A stretch of 18,903 bases of DNA from contig JADFWA010000379.1 of assembly GCA_015222855.1 (NCBI GenBank), positions 1 to 18,903 on the forward strand, in the 5' to 3' direction. The DNA comes from Pseudomonadota bacterium. GTDB lineage: Bacteria; Desulfobacterota; Syntrophia; Syntrophales; JADFWA01. Shown piece by piece: positions 14,165 through 18,903 of this stretch (positions are counted from its first letter, which is position 1; each line of letters starts with the position of its first letter). The notes under the pieces are model-generated. The model was not told where the DNA came from, did no database searches, and was given only the letters and a program-made list of their open reading frames with translations. The position numbers and the translations under genes are program-made.

Positions 14165-15913
14165 TTATCTTTCCACAACTATGATCTGGCCGGGGTAAAT
14201 CCGGTCCCTGCGGCTGAGATTGTTCAGTTTCAAAAGTGACCTTAACTTGACCTTATGTTTTTTTGCGATCTTGTCAGGGCTGTCCCCCTCTCGAACCGTA
14301 TAAGTCTTTGTCGCGGTGCGACTCTTGATTTTGATGATCTGACCGATACGAAGCCTGCTGCTACGCAGGTTGCTAACTCGTTCTATCTCGGAAACGGTCG
14401 TGTTGAAATGTCTCGCCAGAAGCCACAGGGAATCACCCTGCTTTACCCTGTATTCAATCACTTTACCCGGTAATAGTGCTACCTTGCCGATCCTGACACG
14501 CTTCTTTACAGGCCGCTGGACATAGCCATAGCCTCGAATCGGAATCTTCAGCCGCTGCCCTTCCCTGATTCTATGCCTGCTTTTCAGGCGGTTATAGGCC
14601 ATGATAGCCCGTGTAGAGCTTTTATATCTTCCGGCAATAATGGAAAGAGACTCGCCCTTTCTCACCCTGTGTCTCACGAAGGCCGGACAGGGCGCTTTCC
14701 GTTTGGGAATTTTATTAGCAACCAGGGCAAATCGTTCCGCCGTTCCAGGAGGAACTTTCAGATCATATTCCCTGTCGGGTGTCAGCTTATACCTGAGTTC
14801 CGGATTGAGCGACGTTACCTTTTCCTTTGAAATATTCAGATGGAGAGCAATGTCTCGCAAGTGCATACATTTGCTTGTCTTAACCAATTCATAAGAAACA
14901 GGCCTTTTCAAATCGTTACCCAGGTCCATCCCGTATTTATCCGGATCCTTCATGATATGTAGCGTTGCCAGGAAACGGGGAACGTAACGCGCGGTTTCGT
15001 AAGGCAGCCGACGGTAAAGATCCCAGAAATTATCCAGATAATTGACATGCTGCCTTGATATAACCTTCAGAACCCTTCCTTCACCGCAATTGTATGCGGC
15101 AAGCACCGTCATCCAGTCTCCAAACATACCGTGGAGTTCCTTCAGATATGCAATAGCTGCTTCCGTTGACTTTACAACATCCATCCTTTCATCTATCCAG
15201 TTGTCACGTTTGAGACCAAATTTATAGCCTGTCGAAGGAATGAATTGCCACAGTCCGAGAGCACGGGCACGGGAAAGCGCCTTAATCTTGAACCCGCTCT
15301 CAACCAGTGGAAGCCAGGAAAGTTCTTCAGGCAATCCCGCTTTTTTCAAATGGTCCAGGATGGTCTGGCGGTAAAAACCGGAACGCCGATAAGATTCGAT
15401 AAAAAATCTGCGTTCCGAAGTCTGAAAGCGTCGAATTTCCTTTTTAATATCCTGATTCATAACAAGAGGTATTTCGCTTCCATTCCCCGTTGCGACCGTG
15501 TGCCTTGAGGCGTAAATCTCCAGAATACGCTTGGATATCATAAAACGCAGATCATCTTTCTGCCGGGAAATATCCAGATTTCCGTTAACATCCAATATGA
15601 GTTCATACGCGTTATCCAGTGATTTCAAGGCATTTTCAAGATCCCCTTTTTCCCAGGAATCCTGGGACTGACCGAGCAGATCAAGGGCTTCATCCATAAT
15701 CTCCTGTTCATTATTTTTCTTCTTCCAGTTAAACAGGTTGCTGGAGGTCTTCTTTGCCTCTGTCAACTGTTTCTCTTCAATCGCTGTATCAGCAGGAGAA
15801 GGATTCTGTGAGAGGTTTTGCGTGGATGACCCGCCGGTTGCCTGCATCTGATGGACACAGGAACATAAAAGAATAGAAAGTATCAGCAACAATAATTTAT
15901 TCAGTCGTAACAT
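14165..15913 (-). CDS. mltD: MltD-like lytic transglycosylase lipoprotein with three LysM domains
   Basis: The 582-residue protein begins with a lipoprotein-type signal (hydrophobic 6-16, LLCSC, Cys19 the likely lipidated residue). A low-complexity linker and a helical region follow. The GH23 SLT domain lies at about 185-290 with catalytic Glu205 in LPLVESGF and the motifs ALGLWQFIPSTG and AAYNCGEGRV. Three LysM peptidoglycan-binding repeats end the protein, about 414-458, 487-529 and 536-580. It cleaves murein strands to 1,6-anhydro products, probably at the inner face of the outer membrane. AGGAG is nine bases before the ATG. The second LysM is separated from the first by a basic linker. 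It follows prfB on the same strand with a 77-base spacer that holds heptamer array F. Confidence 0.93.
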   Translation of the reverse strand: MLRLNKLLLLILSILLCSCVHQMQATGGSSTQNLSQNPSPADTAIEEKQLTEAKKTSSNLFNWKKKNNEQEIMDEALDLLGQSQDSWEKGDLENALKSLDNAYELILDVNGNLDISRQKDDLRFMISKRILEIYASRHTVATGNGSEIPLVMNQDIKKEIRRFQTSERRFFIESYRRSGFYRQTILDHLKKAGLPEELSWLPLVESGFKIKALSRARALGLWQFIPSTGYKFGLKRDNWIDERMDVVKSTEAAIAYLKELHGMFGDWMTVLAAYNCGEGRVLKVISRQHVNYLDNFWDLYRRLPYETARYVPRFLATLHIMKDPDKYGMDLGNDLKRPVSYELVKTSKCMHLRDIALHLNISKEKVTSLNPELRYKLTPDREYDLKVPPGTAERFALVANKIPKRKAPCPAFVRHRVRKGESLSIIAGRYKSSTRAIMAYNRLKSRHRIREGQRLKIPIRGYGYVQRPVKKRVRIGKVALLPGKVIEYRVKQGDSLWLLARHFNTTVSEIERVSNLRSSRLRIGQIIKIKSRTATKTYTVREGDSPDKIAKKHKVKLRSLLKLNNLSRRDRIYPGQIIVVER

Positions 15914-15939
15914 TGAGAAAAACTCCTTTTAAATGCAAG

Positions 15940-16000
15940 GGTAAAAGGTAAAAGGTAAAAGGTCAAGGGAAAAACACTTACCATCAACCTTTAACCTCTC
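15940..16000. repeat. inverted heptamer array F
   Basis: GGTAAAA occurs three times in tandem (15940-15960), followed by GGTCAAG (15961-15967). Facing it are ACCATCA, ACCTTTA, ACCTCTC (15980-16000), degenerate reverse complements. The second right unit includes the prfB stop codon. The arms pair imperfectly. Confidence 0.7.
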
Positions 16001-17083
16001 ATCAAATACGCCTCTATAAAGGCATCTATATCTCCATCCAGGACACTATTGACATTTCCCACCTCAATATTCGTCCTGTGATCTTTTACCATTTTATAGG
16101 GGTGAAGTACATAAGAACGGATCTGGCTTCCCCAGGCGATTTCTTTTTTTGACTTGCCCATCTCATCCAGCTTTTCGCTCTGTTCCTGGAGTTTGAGTTC
16201 ATAAAGTCTTGATTTCAGTACCTTCATCGCCATAGCCTTATTCTTGTGCTGGGATCTCTCATTCTGACACTGAACGACAATCCCCGTGGGGATATGTGTA
16301 AGCCTGACGGCGGAATCGGTCTTGTTAACGTGCTGTCCACCGGCGCCGGCAGCCCTGTACGTATCTACTCTCAAATCACTTTCATTGATCTCCACCACTA
16401 TTTCATCATCCACCTCCGGATATACAAAGACAGATGCGAAAGAGGTATGCCTCCGCCCACCCGTATCAAAGGGAGATATGCGTACAAGCCTGTGTACTCC
16501 AACTTCCGCCCTGGCATACCCATAGGCATATTCCCCCTCCATGGTCATTGTGACACTCTTTACACCCGCCTCATCACCTGGCTGAAAGTCAATGATACTT
16601 GTAGAAAAGCCTTTTTTTTCAGCCCATCTCAGGTACATCCGTAAAAGCATTTCCACCCAGTCCTGGGCCTCGGTACCGCCGGCGCCGGCATTAATCGACA
16701 TTATGGCATTCATCGGATCCTGCTCACTCCCCAGCATCATCTTGAACTCCTCATCCTTCAACGATGCCTCAAGTTCGTCAAGATCCCCTTTTATTTCCTC
16801 CAGTATCTCCTCATCATTTTCTTCACAGGCTATCTCAAAGAGAACTCCCAAATCCTCAATGGCACTTTCATACCCCTTCCAGTTCTCTACTACAGCCTCC
16901 AGTTTAGTCTTTTTCTTTAATATCTCTCTGGCTCTTTCCTGATCACTCCAGAAATCTTCCTCCAATGAAAATTTTTCGAATTCCTTTATTTCCTTCTCTT
17001 TGCCGGCAATGTCAAAGACAACCTCTGAGATTGTCGATCCTCTTTTTTATATCCTCCATAGCTTCAGATAACTCTTCGATCAT
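15991..17083 (-). CDS. prfB: peptide chain release factor 2, with programmed +1 frameshift
   Basis: The product of 363 residues is made from two frames. Codons 1-23 run from ATG 17083 (preceded by GAGGAGGA, 7 bases away) to CTT 17015, followed by an in-frame TGA (17012-17014). A +1 shift continues with GAC at 17013 and reads DIAGKEKEIKEFEKF and on to the stop at 15991. RF2 recognises UGA and UAA and triggers peptide release; the shift autoregulates its level through its own stop codon. The tripeptide SPF is at about 203-205 and the catalytic GGQ at about 248-250, almost the same positions as in E. coli. A single-frame call would begin at a TTG at 16965 and lose the first 39 residues. Confidence 0.95.
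17011..17026 (-). promoter_or_regulatory. prfB: RF2 programmed +1 frameshift site
   Basis: On the minus strand the sequence reads AGAGGTTGTCTTTGAC. The slippery CTT is followed by TGA and then C, the same CUU-UGA-C core as in E. coli prfB. AGAGG, a weaker Shine-Dalgarno-like sequence than the E. coli AGGGGG, ends four bases before the CTT. Low RF2 leaves the UGA unread and promotes the shift. Confidence 0.92.
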
Positions 17084-17118
17084 TTTTTTATCCTCCTCAA
17101 AAATAAATTACAGTTCAG

Positions 17119-17279
17119 CCACTAAGGCACAAAGGCACGAAGAAAAGGATATGAATCCCGTGCGAAAAGCACAAATACTCTAGCAAACATCTTGGTTTTC
17201 TTATCAATTTTAACGTGCCCCTTATTAAAATGGCATTAAAAATTTGTATTATAATCTTGGTGTCTTAGTGGCTTTGTGG
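17119..17279. repeat. inverted octamer arrays around a non-coding core (array G)
   Basis: The left arm CCACTAAG, GCACAAAG, GCACGAAG (17119-17142) and the reverse complements of the right arm (17256-17279), CCACAAAG, CCACTAAG, ACACCAAG, all fit NCACNAAG. The arms enclose a 113-base AT-rich core without a coding frame. The unit continues to within two bases of the lnt stop codon (17281-17283). The architecture matches the GxxExxY cassette but without cargo. Confidence 0.75.
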
Positions 17280-17280
17280 C

Positions 17281-18819
17281 CTAAGCTCTTTTTCTGAAAA
17301 AAAATGGCAGCAAAATTAACAAGACCAGACAAAGAAGGGCAAATAAATCGCCATATCTCGAATAAAAGGTCTTATGATCAATGAACTGCGCAGTTCCCGT
17401 AAGTGACGTTCTTTCGAACAATCCTGTCTTCGAGATAATCTTTCCTGTTGGTCCTATTATAGCGCTTATACCGGTATTGGCTGCCCTTACAATACAAAAT
17501 CGGTTTTCCACCGCCCTGAATACAGCCATGGAAAGATGCTGATAGGGGGCGGATGACCTGCCAAACCAGGCATCGTTGGTTATATTTACAAGAAGCGATG
17601 CCCCTCTTTTCCTGTATTCCCTGCTGATCTCGGGAAATATACTTTCAAAGCATATAAGAACGCCGATTCCTCCCCCGTCCATCCCAAGAGGGTAATGTCC
17701 CCTGCCCGAACGGAAGTCCCCTGCGCCAACCACCAGTTTTTCCAGAAAGGGAAAGAAAGAACGAAATGGCACATATTCGCCATAAGGGACCAGATGCATC
17801 TTGTCATATCTCCCGACAACATTGCCGGCGGGAGATACCAGATAAGCGCTATTCAAAAGACGCGTCTTCCCCTGCTCTCTTTCAAAGCTTGGACTCCCGA
17901 AGAGGAGATATGATTTTGACTTTTTTGCAACCCTCAGGATATCCCTGTGATTGTCATCTACATTCTGGAAAAAAAGGGGGACGGCAGTCTCGGGCCAGAC
18001 AATCAATCCCCCCTCCGATTGCGGCACCTTAAGGGACAGGTCTTTGTAGGTATTCAGTGTTTCCCTCTGATACCGCGGATTCCACTTTATGCTCTGATCA
18101 ATATTCCCCTGAATCAGTGCAACCTTAACCGACCTTGCATCTTTTAAAGTTTCTCTTAAGTTATCGATACGTAACATCCCATAGCAAAAAACCAGCGCCA
18201 ACAGGACACACCCGGCAACTACTCCGTATAACACACTCTTCTTTTGGGTACGAACAGATATAAGACCATAAATAATACAATTTATAAAAACTATCAGAAA
18301 AGTTATTCCATATATACCTGTTACATCGACAATCTGAATCAGGAAAGTATTAACATATTGAGAATAGGCCAGATTTTCCCACGGGAATCCTGTAAAAAAG
18401 TTGGATTTCCCATATTCGAGGCATGTCCACAACAGTGGCGCTGAGATTATCTCGGGTATCCCTCCCCCTTTCCTTCCTCTAAGGAAAATCACCCCGGCAG
18501 AGAAAATGGAAACATACACGCTCAAATAAACCGCCAAGAGCAGCATGACCAAAACACCGAGGTAAAAGGGAAGATAACCGTATCTTACTACTACAATGGT
18601 AACCCAGTAGATTATGCCGATGTTGTATACAAGGCCTGTAATAAATCCTATTAAAATCCCTTCCGAAAGGCTCTTCCCCCTGAGAGCATACAAAAGGGGT
18701 ACAAGCGAAAACCAGGCAAGAATCCCAAAACCAAACTTGGGAAAGGAAAGGAAAAGGAGAATTCCTGAAGCTACGGATAGAACTAAATTGACGGGCGTCA
18801 GTGCCCGAAAGACAGGCAT
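17281..18819 (-). CDS. lnt: apolipoprotein N-acyltransferase
   Basis: The 512-residue protein has an N-terminal block of about six membrane helices (residues about 10-215), a nitrilase-type domain (about 230-480) and a final helix (about 489-508). The catalytic triad is complete: Glu277 (IVWPETAVP), Lys340 (YDKMHLVPYGEY) and Cys390 (LICFESIF), close to Glu267, Lys335 and Cys387 of E. coli Lnt. It adds the third acyl chain to the N-terminal cysteine of lipoproteins in the inner membrane, which fits a diderm host and a lipoprotein transglycosylase two genes on. AGGAG lies 10 bases upstream of ATG 18819. The 3' end abuts array G. Confidence 0.95.
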   Translation of the reverse strand: MPVFRALTPVNLVLSVASGILLFLSFPKFGFGILAWFSLVPLLYALRGKSLSEGILIGFITGLVYNIGIIYWVTIVVVRYGYLPFYLGVLVMLLLAVYLSVYVSIFSAGVIFLRGRKGGGIPEIISAPLLWTCLEYGKSNFFTGFPWENLAYSQYVNTFLIQIVDVTGIYGITFLIVFINCIIYGLISVRTQKKSVLYGVVAGCVLLALVFCYGMLRIDNLRETLKDARSVKVALIQGNIDQSIKWNPRYQRETLNTYKDLSLKVPQSEGGLIVWPETAVPLFFQNVDDNHRDILRVAKKSKSYLLFGSPSFEREQGKTRLLNSAYLVSPAGNVVGRYDKMHLVPYGEYVPFRSFFPFLEKLVVGAGDFRSGRGHYPLGMDGGGIGVLICFESIFPEISREYRKRGASLLVNITNDAWFGRSSAPYQHLSMAVFRAVENRFCIVRAANTGISAIIGPTGKIISKTGLFERTSLTGTAQFIDHKTFYSRYGDLFALLCLVLLILLPFFFRKRA

Positions 18820-18903
18820 TTATCGACAACTCCTAACTCGTATTATCGGCGTATCGGCGTCAGGTCTTGCAATGCAACATTTGGCGTAACTACTCAGCCA
18901 CCA
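18820..18903. other. upstream edge of lnt, no gene seen
   Basis: These 84 bases hold the lnt ribosome site (AGGAG on the minus strand) and a direct tandem repeat of ATCGGCGT (18845-18860). The rest runs to the window edge without a recognisable gene. Confidence 0.4.

Noticed and set aside
18868..18903. Possible insertion-sequence end at the window edge (CGTAACTACTCAGCCAC)
   Set aside because: It looks vaguely like a known terminal repeat, but there is no transposase or second end in view.

Overview
The window looks like a chromosomal segment of an anaerobic bacterium of the Desulfobacterota (former Deltaproteobacteria), probably near the Syntrophales-type lineages. This is inferred from gene content: a ferredoxin-dependent 2-oxoacid oxidoreductase with an ACT-domain partner, an aldehyde:ferredoxin oxidoreductase remnant, a receiver-GGDEF-HD-GYP regulator beside an HDOD protein, a paired M16 protease system, and the order phoH, 7TM-HD (yqfF), ybeY. 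No rRNA, tRNA, CRISPR array or prophage is visible.

Layout. (1) 1-2157, plus strand: the 3' end of a 2-oxoacid:ferredoxin oxidoreductase beta subunit, its gamma subunit, a tandem ACT-domain protein, then a tungsten aldehyde:ferredoxin oxidoreductase that has lost its N-terminal half and carries a frameshift. (2) 2348-5461, plus: a small two-helix membrane protein coupled to two M16 proteins. The first keeps the zinc site; the second lacks it but has the substrate-binding features of the non-catalytic partner. (3) 5529-8180, minus: a three-domain c-di-GMP regulator followed by an HDOD protein. (4) 8367-9605, plus: an M20 metallohydrolase. (5) 9868-14084, plus: phoH, a GxxExxY cassette, yqfF and ybeY, a conserved RNA-maturation and envelope-signalling operon interrupted by the cassette. 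(6) 14165-18819, minus: lnt, prfB (with its programmed +1 frameshift) and a LysM lytic transglycosylase, a cell-envelope and translation group.

The most striking signal is between the genes. At least six spacers contain short degenerate tandem units of 7, 8 or 9 bases, repeated in inverted orientation across a gap. The sequence differs from spacer to spacer, but the architecture is the same: about three units, a gap, then about three reverse-complement units. One such pair, made of nonamers, brackets a small PD-(D/E)XK-like GxxExxY gene that sits inside the phoH-yqfF operon and has frameshifted near its end. This makes it a candidate small mobile or homing-like cassette. A second pair, made of octamers, brackets a cargo-less 113-base core between prfB and lnt. 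Several gene starts (phoH, yqfF, HDOD) and stops (prfB, lnt, the GGDEF gene) touch these arrays, so the elements also affect gene-boundary calls.
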